Shown one piece after another: positions 1-5,749 of a stretch of 5,779 bases of DNA (positions are counted from its first letter, which is position 1; the number at the start of each line of letters is the position of its first letter). Under the pieces are notes generated by a model. That model was not told the DNA's origin. It saw only the letters and a program-made list of their open reading frames with translations, and did not search any database. The DNA is from Armatimonadota bacterium (GTDB taxonomy: Bacteria > Armatimonadota > Zipacnadia > Zipacnadales > VGFC01), in the NCBI GenBank assembly GCA_016869015.1, contig VGFB01000289.1, positions 1 through 5,779 of the forward strand, in the 5' to 3' direction. Position numbers and translations under genes: made by a program.

Positions 1-924
1 AAGCGCGGCAGCCAGGCCCGCGCGATCGACCTGGTCTTCTGCATCGACGGAACGTCCAGCATGGGCGAGGAGATGGACGCCGTCCGCAAGAGCACCGAGC
101 GGCTCATGGCCGACCTGAAGAGCAAGTGCGACGACCTGCGCGTGCGGCTGGTGGTGTTCACCGACCACACCGAGACCCAGGTCATTCGCGAGTGGGCGTT
201 CACCACCAACACTGCTGAGCTCCAGCGCTCCATCGAGACCGTCACCGTCGGCGGGGGCGGCGACACGCCGGAGGCCGTGTACACCGGCCTGATGACCGCG
301 GTCAACAGCCAGTGGCGGACCGGCGTGCAGAAGCTGATCGTGCTCATCGGCGATGCGCCGCCGAACTCCAGCGATCCGGTGAAGCTCGAGGATGTGAAGC
401 GCCGGGCGTTGGAGGTCGATCCTGCCGACATCTACCCCATCGCCGTAGCGAACGGCGGGGTGGTCGACCCCGCGACGTTGAGCTCCTTCCAGGCGATCGC
501 CGACGGCTGTCGGGGCCAGGTGGTGACGACCGAGACGGCCGAGGAGCTGCCCGCGAAGATCATGGAGGCGGTTGGCCGCGCAATCGACGCCTCGCCGGGC
601 GGCGGGAACACTGGCGACCTGGTCGTCTGCTCGGACATTGTCGACAACCGCCCGGTCGGCGCGGCCACGACCTTCCACGGCGCGGGGAAGCTATGCGCGT
701 ACCTGGAGTACACGGCCCTGCCCGACAACACCGAGCTGGTCGTTCAGTGGCAGTCGGATGTCGGCGAGCGCGCGACCTCCCGCCAGAACGTCGGCGGGAA
801 CGGGAGCGCCTGGTTCTGTTGGAGCACTACCCGGGCCGGCGGCTTCCCACCCGGCAACTACAGCGTAACGGTGACCAGGGGCGGGGAGACGCTCGCCCGG
901 CGGGAGTACACGATGGCGCCGTGA
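1..924 (+). CDS. von Willebrand factor A (vWA) domain protein, 5'-truncated by the window
   Basis: The reading frame is open from base 1, and the first ATG (61) lies inside the vWA metal site, so the true start is upstream of the window. The visible part is 307 residues. Residues 9-195 are a vWA domain with a complete MIDAS metal site: DGTSS at 16-20 (a DxTxS form of DxSxS), the Thr of GGGGDTPEA at 89, and Asp118 in VLIGDAPP. In this family MIDAS residues bind Mg2+ or a similar ion and mediate protein binding. A Gly-rich linker near 199-204 leads to a C-terminal domain (about 205-307) with beta-strand-like alternation and three Cys (210, 232, 273). It vaguely recalls DUF2914-type beta-sandwich domains, which I cannot confirm. 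Seventeen bases separate it from the next gene, so the two are probably cotranscribed. Any signal peptide lies outside the window. The vWA call is firm; the ligand is unknown. Confidence 0.9.
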   Translation, partial: KRGSQARAIDLVFCIDGTSSMGEEMDAVRKSTERLMADLKSKCDDLRVRLVVFTDHTETQVIREWAFTTNTAELQRSIETVTVGGGGDTPEAVYTGLMTAVNSQWRTGVQKLIVLIGDAPPNSSDPVKLEDVKRRALEVDPADIYPIAVANGGVVDPATLSSFQAIADGCRGQVVTTETAEELPAKIMEAVGRAIDASPGGGNTGDLVVCSDIVDNRPVGAATTFHGAGKLCAYLEYTALPDNTELVVQWQSDVGERATSRQNVGGNGSAWFCWSTTRAGGFPPGNYSVTVTRGGETLARREYTMAP

Positions 925-941
925 GAAAGGGAGGCCAGACC

Positions 942-1424
942 ATGCGAACGCACTGGTTTGCCGCAGTTGTCGCCGCTCTGGCGGCTACCGGGTTTGCGGC
1001 CGGGTTCTGGGCGGAGGGACACCTGACGGGCCGACCGGCTCACGCCGAGAGCTACGTCGTCACCGCCAAGGGCTTCTACCTGATCGACCTTGAGAACCGG
1101 GTGAAGACCCACTTGGCCTTCGCCGAGGGCGGCGTGCCGGAGTTCGCGATGCTCGATGAGAACCGCACGAAGCGGATCGTGTTCGCCGTCGCAACCGACG
1201 GCGCCCCCTTCCTGCAGGTCTGCTACCCGGACGGGAAGGCTGCCGTTCGACTCTACCAGCCCTGCACCGAACTCCGCATCACACCGGAAACACGGATCCA
1301 CATCGGCGTGCCCCCGCCCGAGCGGGGACCTCGCATCGTGGGCGACGGCTTGCTGTCGAAGATCGAGGTGCTGACCGAGGACGGGAAGGTGGCCTGGTCT
1401 ACCGACCCTCTCCTGCAACCCTGA
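942..1424 (+). CDS. small exported or membrane-anchored beta-repeat protein, function unknown
   Basis: This 160-aa protein belongs to no family I recognise. The ATG at 942 is chosen because a strong SD, AAAGGGAGG (926-934), sits 7 nt upstream and because the hydrophobic N-terminus begins there; the same frame stays open farther upstream inside the vWA gene without a plausible start. Residues 5-22 are hydrophobic. An Ala-His-Ala at 33-35 could be a signal-peptidase site, but a retained membrane anchor is equally possible. Residues 36-155 form a beta-rich module with recurring Asp/Asn-Gly turns: F-x-L-x-D (45-49), GG-x-P (63-66), LDENR (71-75), DGAP (86-89), and a closing DGKVAWST (147-154). 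Cys94 and Cys108 could pair outside the membrane. The same module occurs twice in the next gene. It lies 17 nt after the vWA gene and 26 nt before the next, consistent with an operon. The exported location and role are inferred. Confidence 0.8.
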   Translation: MRTHWFAAVVAALAATGFAAGFWAEGHLTGRPAHAESYVVTAKGFYLIDLENRVKTHLAFAEGGVPEFAMLDENRTKRIVFAVATDGAPFLQVCYPDGKAAVRLYQPCTELRITPETRIHIGVPPPERGPRIVGDGLLSKIEVLTEDGKVAWSTDPLLQP

Positions 1425-1435
1425 CGGCCGGACGC

Positions 1436-1445
1436 AAGGAGGTGA
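1436..1445 (+). promoter_or_regulatory. ribosome binding site fixing the start of the 284-aa gene
   Basis: AAGGAGGTGA matches the anti-SD complement almost completely. Its core, AAGGAGG, ends 8 nt before the ATG at 1451. An in-frame GTG at 1442 overlaps this site and so cannot be the start served by it. The start is therefore placed at 1451. Confidence 0.85.
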
Positions 1446-1450
1446 GCCCG

Positions 1451-2305
1451 ATGAGCCGAACGCGATCCACCGCACTGTTGGTGGCTGTCGTTGTCGCCGC
1501 TCTGGCCGGTGCGCTGATGAGCAGCCTCGTCCGCCAGACCCCGAGTCTCTCGGCCCAGGCCGGCCAGCCGCTCATCGTGAACCTGAATGAAGCCCATGTC
1601 CAGGCCCACGCCTTCTGGCTGACCGATGGCGACGGCGTGGCTCAAGCCTCCCTCGGGGAGGTTGAGGGCTCCCCCGCCGTTCACCTGTGGGACCCCTGGG
1701 ACCGCTGGCGGGGTAGCCTGGGCGTGACGGACGGCGGGGCGCCGAATCTGGCGCTCGCACCGGAGTGGGGGGCAACCAGCCTCCTCGCGGCCCTCGATGA
1801 GGAGGCTCCGATCCTCGCCATCTACCACCCCAACGGCCGATACGCCTGGTCGGCGCCGGCGGGCCTGCCCCAACCGGAGCCGGCCGCCGACGGGCAGCTC
1901 CCCGCCCCCCCTGCCGGCGTCGTGGTCCTGCCCTCCGGTTCCTCCACCCGACCACCGCCTGCCCAGGTGTTTCAACTGGAGTACGAGCAGGTCATCGCCA
2001 ACGAGTTCACCCTGCGCGACCAGGAGCGACGCCGGAGGATCAACCTCTACACCAGCACTGAGGGGGGCCATCCACGGGCCATCTTCTTCGACCAGAGCAG
2101 CCGCCCCGGGCTGATGCTCTCCGTGAATGAGGGCGGGGAGGCGGACGTGCGGTTCCTCGACTCGGAGGGGAGGATGCGACTGATCTTCGTGGCCGGGCAC
2201 GGCGCGGCCGGATGGGCGTCCTTCGGACCGGACCGCAAGGCGACGTGGGGCTTCGTCACCTCCTCCGCTTCATTCCCGGACGTGGAGATCCCGCCTGACG
2301 AGTGA
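1451..2305 (+). CDS. exported or membrane-anchored protein with two copies of the beta-rich module, function unknown
   Basis: This 284-aa protein belongs to no family I can name. A basic start (MSRTR) is followed by a hydrophobic stretch at about 8-27, indicating a signal peptide or membrane anchor. Two similar beta-rich modules follow, at about 47-136 and 176-270, joined by a Pro/Ala-rich linker (137-172). Each module shows x-A-x-x-F-x-L-x-D (53-59 and 183-190), a Gly-x-Pro segment (73-75 and 206-208), an Asp-containing turn, and a closing aromatic strand (GRYAWSAP at 129-136; DRKATWGF at 261-268). The single module of the preceding 160-aa protein fits the same pattern. The gene follows its neighbour after 26 nt with an excellent SD, so it is probably the last gene of the vWA operon; the next gene is convergent. 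A passive structural or binding role in the envelope fits, but is only inferred. Confidence 0.8.
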   Translation: MSRTRSTALLVAVVVAALAGALMSSLVRQTPSLSAQAGQPLIVNLNEAHVQAHAFWLTDGDGVAQASLGEVEGSPAVHLWDPWDRWRGSLGVTDGGAPNLALAPEWGATSLLAALDEEAPILAIYHPNGRYAWSAPAGLPQPEPAADGQLPAPPAGVVVLPSGSSTRPPPAQVFQLEYEQVIANEFTLRDQERRRRINLYTSTEGGHPRAIFFDQSSRPGLMLSVNEGGEADVRFLDSEGRMRLIFVAGHGAAGWASFGPDRKATWGFVTSSASFPDVEIPPDE

Positions 2306-2314
2306 GACCTCCGC

Positions 2315-2346
2315 CCGACCGCGCGGCGGCGGCGACGACGGTTCGG
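2315..2346. terminator. weak candidate bidirectional hairpin between convergent genes
   Basis: The 41-nt gap between the convergent stop codons contains an imperfect stem: CCGA plus CCG (2315-2321) pairs with CGG plus TCGG (2339-2346), with T2342 bulged and a 17-nt GC-rich loop. There is no T-tract on either strand, so intrinsic termination is doubtful. The main argument is its position between two gene ends. Confidence 0.25.
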
Positions 2347-3339
2347 CTACTGCCACGGGTGCAAGACCACCTTCGCCGACTGCCGGCCGGCGAAGGTGGC
2401 AAAGGCCTGATCGACCTGCAAGAAACCGAAGGTGTGGCTGATCAGCAGGCCGGCGTGCGGGAACCGGCGCAGGAAGGTGACCAGGTCGTCGACCGAGCTG
2501 AGGTTCTGGTGCCACGCGGCGATGATCTCGATCCCCCGTCGGATTCCGTCGTTGCTGGGACCGTACTCGATCGTGCCCGGGTTCTCCCCGATGAACGCCA
2601 CTTTGCCCAGCGCCCGCACGGCGTCGATGCACAGCCGCTCGGCGTCCGGCTTCCCCGAGGCGTCGAGGGCTCGATGCACACCCTCACCGGAGGTGCGTTC
2701 ACGGAGGAAGGCCAGCACGTCCGTCGCCAGCGGATCGAGGGCCTCCTCAGCCCCCATCTGCCGGGCCCGCTCGCGACGCCACGGCTCCGGATCGACCGCA
2801 ATCACCTCGGCGCCCATGAACTTGGCAAGCGCGACCGCTCCGAGCCCCACCGGGCCGAGGCCCGTGATCAGCACCGTGTGGAAGGCGCTCACCTCCATCC
2901 GCACCAGAGCCTGGTACGCCGGTGAGAGCGCGCAGCCCATCAGCGAGGCGAGGTCGTAGGAGATGTCCTCGGGGAGCTTCGGGCAGAGCCACTCCTGCTT
3001 GCGCACGTACTGGGCAAAGTGACCGCCGCTGCCCGGCGGCATGTTGCGGCAGTGGATGTACGAGCCGCTCCGACAACGCCAGCACTCGCCGCACCCGCTA
3101 GCCGGATGCACGAGCACCCGGTCGCCCACCCGCAGGCGATGGGCCGTGTCGACCGCGACCACCTCCCCCACCCCCTCGTGCCCGCCGCCAAAGTGCTCGC
3201 CCCCGGCGTGGTAGCCGTGCATGTCGCTGCCGCAGATCGGGGAGGCGTGCAGCTTCACGACGACCCACTCACCCTCCGGCGTCGGGTCGGGAGCGTCCAC
3301 CAACCACGCGCGCCGGTCGCCTAGAGCCACGCACTTCAT
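2347..3339 (-). CDS. zinc-dependent alcohol dehydrogenase, MDR family
   Basis: This 330-aa protein is a medium-chain dehydrogenase/reductase, which oxidises an alcohol or polyol to the carbonyl with NAD(P)+, probably in the cytosol. The N-terminal GroES-like domain holds the catalytic zinc set: Cys36 (in CGSD), His54 (GHEGVG) and probably Cys136 (MGCALSPAY). Ser38 and His41 match the proton-relay positions. Four cysteines at 83, 86, 89 and 97 form the structural-zinc lobe. The Rossmann motif GLGPVG is at 160-165, and Asp183 at the end of the next strand suggests NAD+ rather than NADP+. Length is slightly below the usual 340-350 aa. The ATG at 3339 has an SD, GGGGAAGGTGA (3357-3347), upstream on the minus strand. 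The gene is divergent from the E1 genes and convergent with the vWA block. The motifs do not settle the substrate; polyol, threonine or simple alcohol dehydrogenase are all possible. Confidence 0.93.
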   Translation of the reverse strand: MKCVALGDRRAWLVDAPDPTPEGEWVVVKLHASPICGSDMHGYHAGGEHFGGGHEGVGEVVAVDTAHRLRVGDRVLVHPASGCGECWRCRSGSYIHCRNMPPGSGGHFAQYVRKQEWLCPKLPEDISYDLASLMGCALSPAYQALVRMEVSAFHTVLITGLGPVGLGAVALAKFMGAEVIAVDPEPWRRERARQMGAEEALDPLATDVLAFLRERTSGEGVHRALDASGKPDAERLCIDAVRALGKVAFIGENPGTIEYGPSNDGIRRGIEIIAAWHQNLSSVDDLVTFLRRFPHAGLLISHTFGFLQVDQAFATFAGRQSAKVVLHPWQ

Positions 3340-3384
3340 CGCAGGTTCACCTTCCCCGCTGAGGTCATGCTGCCCACAGACTTC

Positions 3385-3425
3385 GAGTTCGTCGCCGAGG
3401 GGCTCGGCCCCTTGCTCGCGAACTC
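3385..3425 (-). promoter_or_regulatory. nested stem-loop upstream of the alcohol dehydrogenase
   Basis: An outer 7-bp stem, GAGTTCG (3385-3391) with CGAACTC (3419-3425), encloses a perfect 6-bp inner hairpin, AGGGGC-TCG-GCCCCT (3398-3412); the two are separated by 6-nt internal loops on each side. It lies 46-86 nt upstream of the dehydrogenase ATG. If transcribed it would be in the leader RNA; otherwise it could be a DNA operator. It matches no riboswitch I know, so a regulatory role is inferred only from symmetry and position. Confidence 0.35.
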
Positions 3426-3449
3426 CCTGGCGCGAACGACCCGACCGCC

Positions 3450-3461
3450 TAACCCGGGTTA
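3450..3461. promoter_or_regulatory. perfect 12-bp palindrome, candidate operator
   Basis: TAACCCGGGTTA is exactly self-complementary and sits between the two divergent genes, 111 bp from the dehydrogenase start. CTCATGAG (3462-3469) follows with no gap, and GAGCTC (3467-3472) overlaps that. Symmetric half-sites in a divergent promoter region are typical of dimeric repressor sites, but no regulator gene is in the window. Confidence 0.3.
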
Positions 3462-3471
3462 CTCATGAGCT

Positions 3472-3519
3472 CTTGGGGCTCTGCCCCAAGCCCCGCTGGG
3501 GCCACGGGCCCCAGACCCC
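3472..3519. repeat. double GC-rich hairpin, REP-like palindromic element
   Basis: Two perfect 8-bp stems with 3-nt loops stand side by side: CTTGGGGC-TCT-GCCCCAAG (3472-3490) and CTGGGGCC-ACG-GGCCCCAG (3496-3514). The GGGGC and GCCCC halves also allow other folds, including GCCCC-GCT-GGGGC (3490-3502) and a long outer stem pairing 3475-3483 with 3512-3519 (8 bp, one bulged C). No T-tract follows, and neither neighbouring gene ends here, so it is not an ordinary terminator. Paired palindromes of this sort occur as dispersed extragenic repeats in many GC-rich bacteria. Only one copy is in the window, so the repeat call is by resemblance. Confidence 0.5.
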
Positions 3520-3757
3520 GAATCTGCGCCGGGGAGGCGCGCTCAAACGACGAGCGCCCCTCCCCGGCACATAGCCGCCCTTCGGGCGTGGAGAGCGAGC
3601 GGTCACAGTGCGTTCCAGGTCCGGCGGCGTCCTCGGGCGAGTTCCGGACTCCGCACGGCTCGTCAGGGCCTTGCTGAGCGAACGCACATCCGAGGCCGTG
3701 AATGATGCGGGCCAAGGCGTTTGGGCAGTGAGAAGCCCGGGCGGAGCGCCGGCGATC

Positions 3758-3765
3758 AGGGGTGA
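3758..3765 (+). promoter_or_regulatory. ribosome binding site fixing the start of E1 alpha
   Basis: AGGGGTGA resembles the AGGAGGTGA consensus and ends 5 nt before the ATG at 3771. The in-frame GTG at 3762 is part of this site, so the ATG at 3771 is the preferred start. Confidence 0.65.
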
Positions 3766-3770
3766 TTGAC

Positions 3771-4751
3771 ATGGCCGTGAAGGACCGGGAGCGGTTGCTC
3801 CACTTCTACGAGGACATGCTGCGGATCCGCTTCTTCGAGGAGCAGGTGCGGGACGTGCTCTACCCGCAGAGGCTGTTCCGCGGCAGCTCGCACCTGGCGA
3901 TCGGGCAGGAAGCGGTGGCGGTCGGCGCCGTACACGCGTTGCAGGCCGAGGACTACGTCATCAGCACGCACCGGGGTCACGGTCACGCGATCGCCAAGGG
4001 GTTGGACCTCCAGCGCATGTTCGCCGAGATCATGGGGCGCAGGACAGGCTACGATCGGGGCAAGGGCGGCTCGATGCACCTCGCCGACGCGAGCCTGAAC
4101 TTCATCGGGGAGAACCCGGTGGTGGGCTCCAACACGCCGATGGCGGCCGGGCTGGCGCTGGCGGCCAAACTCGAGGGCAACGGCCGGGTGGCGGCGGCCT
4201 TCCTGGGCGAGGGCGCGCTCAACACCGGCGCCTTCCACGAGGCCGCGAACCTCGCGGCACTCTGGTCGCTGCCGGTGCTGTTCCTGTGCGAGAACAACCT
4301 CTACGCCATCAGCGTGCCGCTGGACAAGTCGAGCGCCCTGCAGGACCTCGAGCGGCGCGCCGAGGCCTATGGCATCCCCGGCCGGCGCGTGAACGGGATG
4401 CGGGTCATGGAGGTCTACGACGCCGTGAGCAGTGCGGCCGAGGCGACGCGCGAGCGGTCGTTCCCCTCGTTTCTGGTCTTCGACACGTACCGGTTCGAGG
4501 GGCATCACACGTCCGATAAGCAGACCTACCGCACCCAGGAGGAGGCGCTGGAGGAGTTCCGGCAGCGGGACCCGATCCACATCCTCGAGTTCGAGATGAT
4601 CGACGATCACACGGTGCCGATTCCCACGACCATCGAGTATCGGGACCGCATCCGCGCGGAGGTCGACGCGGCCTTCGAGGCCGCCCTGGCCGAGCCCTGG
4701 CCCGCGCCGGAAGACGCGCTGACGGGCGTCTACGCGGAAGGAGGCGAGTAG
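3771..4751 (+). CDS. thiamine-diphosphate-dependent 2-oxoacid/acetoin dehydrogenase E1, alpha subunit
   Basis: This 326-aa protein is the alpha chain of an alpha2beta2 E1, the cytosolic decarboxylase that passes an acyl or hydroxyalkyl unit to the lipoyl domain of E2. Family landmarks run in order: HRGHGHAIAKG (67-77), TGYDRGKGGSMH (92-103), the thiamine-diphosphate/Mg2+ motif from GEG (146-148) to ENN (174-176), and TYRFEGHH (239-246) followed by YRTQEE (253-258). The HRGHGH and GKGGSMH boxes point to pyruvate (pdhA) or acetoin (acoA) dehydrogenase rather than the branched-chain enzyme. Oddities are GEG where most relatives have GDG, VNGM for VDGM (207-210), and GHH for GHS (244-246). Length is normal. 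The ATG at 3771 follows an AGGGGTGA site; a GTG at 3762 overlaps that site. The beta gene follows after one base, so the pair is translationally linked. Pyruvate versus acetoin cannot be decided here. Confidence 0.93.
   Translation: MAVKDRERLLHFYEDMLRIRFFEEQVRDVLYPQRLFRGSSHLAIGQEAVAVGAVHALQAEDYVISTHRGHGHAIAKGLDLQRMFAEIMGRRTGYDRGKGGSMHLADASLNFIGENPVVGSNTPMAAGLALAAKLEGNGRVAAAFLGEGALNTGAFHEAANLAALWSLPVLFLCENNLYAISVPLDKSSALQDLERRAEAYGIPGRRVNGMRVMEVYDAVSSAAEATRERSFPSFLVFDTYRFEGHHTSDKQTYRTQEEALEEFRQRDPIHILEFEMIDDHTVPIPTTIEYRDRIRAEVDAAFEAALAEPWPAPEDALTGVYAEGGE
4738..4744 (+). promoter_or_regulatory. ribosome binding site of E1 beta, inside the E1 alpha gene
   Basis: A perfect AAGGAGG lies within the last codons of the alpha gene, 8 nt before the beta ATG at 4753. 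The beta chain thus has its own strong initiation site as well as possible coupling to alpha translation, which suits a 1:1 complex. Confidence 0.85.
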
Positions 4752-4752
4752 C

Positions 4753-5742
4753 ATGGCGGAGGGCAAGCTGCGGAACATCACCTACGCCCAGGCCATCCGA
4801 ACCGCGCTTCGGGAGGAGCTGAAGCGCGACGAGCGCGTGCTCCTCTTCGGCGAGGACGTCGGCTACTACGGCGGCGTCTACGGGGCGACCGTGGGCCTGC
4901 AGAAGGAGTTCGGCGAGGACCGCGTGCGGGACACGCCGATCTCGGAGATGGCCATCGCCGGCGTCGCCGTCGGCGCGGCGCTGGCGGGCTACCGACCGGT
5001 GGCCGAGATCATGTACGTGGACTTCCTGGCCCACGCCTCGGATGCGATTGTGAACAACGCCGCGAAGTGGCGCTACATGAGCGGCGAGCAGTTCCGCTTG
5101 CCGGTGGTGTTCCGCTCGCCGGGCGGCGGGGGCGCGGGCTACGCGGCGCAGCACTCCCAGAGCCTCGAGGCCTGGTTCGCGCACATCCCCGGGCTGAAGG
5201 TCGCCGCGCCGGGGCTGCCGCGCGACGCGCGCGGGCTGCTGAAGGCCGCGATCCGCGATGACAACCCGGTGGTGTTCCTCGAGCACAAGGCACACTACAC
5301 CTTCAAGGGCGAGGTCCCCGTGGCGGAGGAGGTCATCCCCCTCGGGGTCGCCGAGGTGAAGCGCTCCGGGAAGGACGCGACCGTGGTCTCCTGGTCGAAG
5401 ACCCTGACCCATGCGCTGGAGGCGGCCGAGACCCTTGCGGGCGAGGGGATCGACGTGGAGGTGATCGACCCCCGAACGCTGCAGCCGCTCGACATGGCGA
5501 CGATCCTGGCTTCCGTCGGGAGGACGGGGCGCTTGATCGTGGCCCATGAGGCGGTGGAGTTCGCGGGCTTCGGCGCGGAGATCGTAACGCAGGTCGTCGA
5601 GCGGGGCCTCGACCTGCTGAAGCGCCCCCCGGTGCGCGTCGCCGCGCCGTTCGTCCCGATCCCCTACTCGGAACCGATGGAGAGGTTCGTCATCCCGCAG
5701 CCGACGGACATCGTGGCGGGGGTGAAGCGGTGTCTGGGGTAG
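4753..5742 (+). CDS. thiamine-diphosphate-dependent 2-oxoacid/acetoin dehydrogenase E1, beta subunit
   Basis: This 329-aa protein is the transketolase-like beta chain that completes the E1 active site with the alpha subunit. An N-terminal pyrimidine-binding domain carries GEDVGYYGGVYG (33-44) and RVRDTPISEM (57-66); Glu64 fits the conserved Glu that contacts the cofactor's aminopyrimidine. AQHSQSLEAWF (132-142) holds His134, the family's catalytic His. NPVVFLEHK (171-179) ends this domain. The C-terminal transketolase domain (about 195-320) shows VIDPRTLQPLD (237-247) and HEAVEFAGFGAEI (265-277). Length is typical for the PdhB/AcoB family. No key residue is missing. The start at 4753 has AAGGAGG 8 nt upstream and follows the alpha stop after one base. 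An E2 (lipoyl acyltransferase) gene would be expected next, but only 37 nt remain. Substrate choice between pyruvate, acetoin and related 2-oxoacids is open. Confidence 0.95.
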   Translation: MAEGKLRNITYAQAIRTALREELKRDERVLLFGEDVGYYGGVYGATVGLQKEFGEDRVRDTPISEMAIAGVAVGAALAGYRPVAEIMYVDFLAHASDAIVNNAAKWRYMSGEQFRLPVVFRSPGGGGAGYAAQHSQSLEAWFAHIPGLKVAAPGLPRDARGLLKAAIRDDNPVVFLEHKAHYTFKGEVPVAEEVIPLGVAEVKRSGKDATVVSWSKTLTHALEAAETLAGEGIDVEVIDPRTLQPLDMATILASVGRTGRLIVAHEAVEFAGFGAEIVTQVVERGLDLLKRPPVRVAAPFVPIPYSEPMERFVIPQPTDIVAGVKRCLG

Positions 5743-5749
5743 TCGCCGA

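Larger units (their letters stand above)
3340..3770. other. palindrome-rich divergent intergenic region
   Basis: These 431 bp separate the starts of the dehydrogenase (leftward) and the E1 alpha gene (rightward), so both promoters should lie here. I cannot assign -35/-10 boxes with confidence in such GC-rich DNA. Short open frames on both strands (for example - strand 3449-3772) have low-complexity Arg/Pro/Ser-rich translations, run through the hairpins and lack SDs, so I call no gene. From left to right it holds a nested hairpin (3385-3425), a 12-bp palindrome (3450-3461), a shorter palindrome CTCATGAG (3462-3469), a double GC-rich hairpin (3472-3519) and a small stem CGCCC-TTC-GGGCG (3576-3588). 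From 3590 to 3757 I see nothing recognisable. Confidence 0.6.

Noticed and set aside
312..941. N-terminal extension of the 160-aa gene in the same frame
   Set aside because: This part overlaps the vWA gene in another frame, is Arg-rich and low-complexity, and lacks an SD; the ATG at 942 has a strong SD and begins the hydrophobic segment.
1253..2200. 315-aa open frame on the - strand opposite the module genes
   Set aside because: It spans the junction of two + strand genes that have excellent SDs and signal segments, and its translation is Gly/Arg-rich without domains.
3576..3588. Small hairpin CGCCC-TTC-GGGCG as a terminator
   Set aside because: A 5-bp stem without a T-tract and with no gene ending nearby; expected by chance at this GC content.
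3671..3706. Possible promoter TTGCTG ... AATGAT upstream of E1 alpha
   Set aside because: The 24-nt spacing is too long for a standard sigma-70 promoter and neither box is close to consensus.
3449..3772. 107-aa open frame on the - strand in the divergent intergenic region
   Set aside because: It reads through the GC hairpins, overlaps the E1 alpha start and SD, and has no visible domain; such frames arise by chance around GC-rich palindromes.
3756..4781. 341-aa open frame on the - strand opposite E1 alpha
   Set aside because: It is a shadow frame of a GC-rich gene: the + strand has clear E1 motifs, and the antisense translation is His/Arg/Val-rich with no recognisable domain.
4405..5547. 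380-aa open frame on the - strand opposite the E1 genes
   Set aside because: It covers strongly conserved E1 coding sequence, ends in low-complexity Arg/Pro repeats and spans the alpha/beta junction; it is an artefact of high GC.
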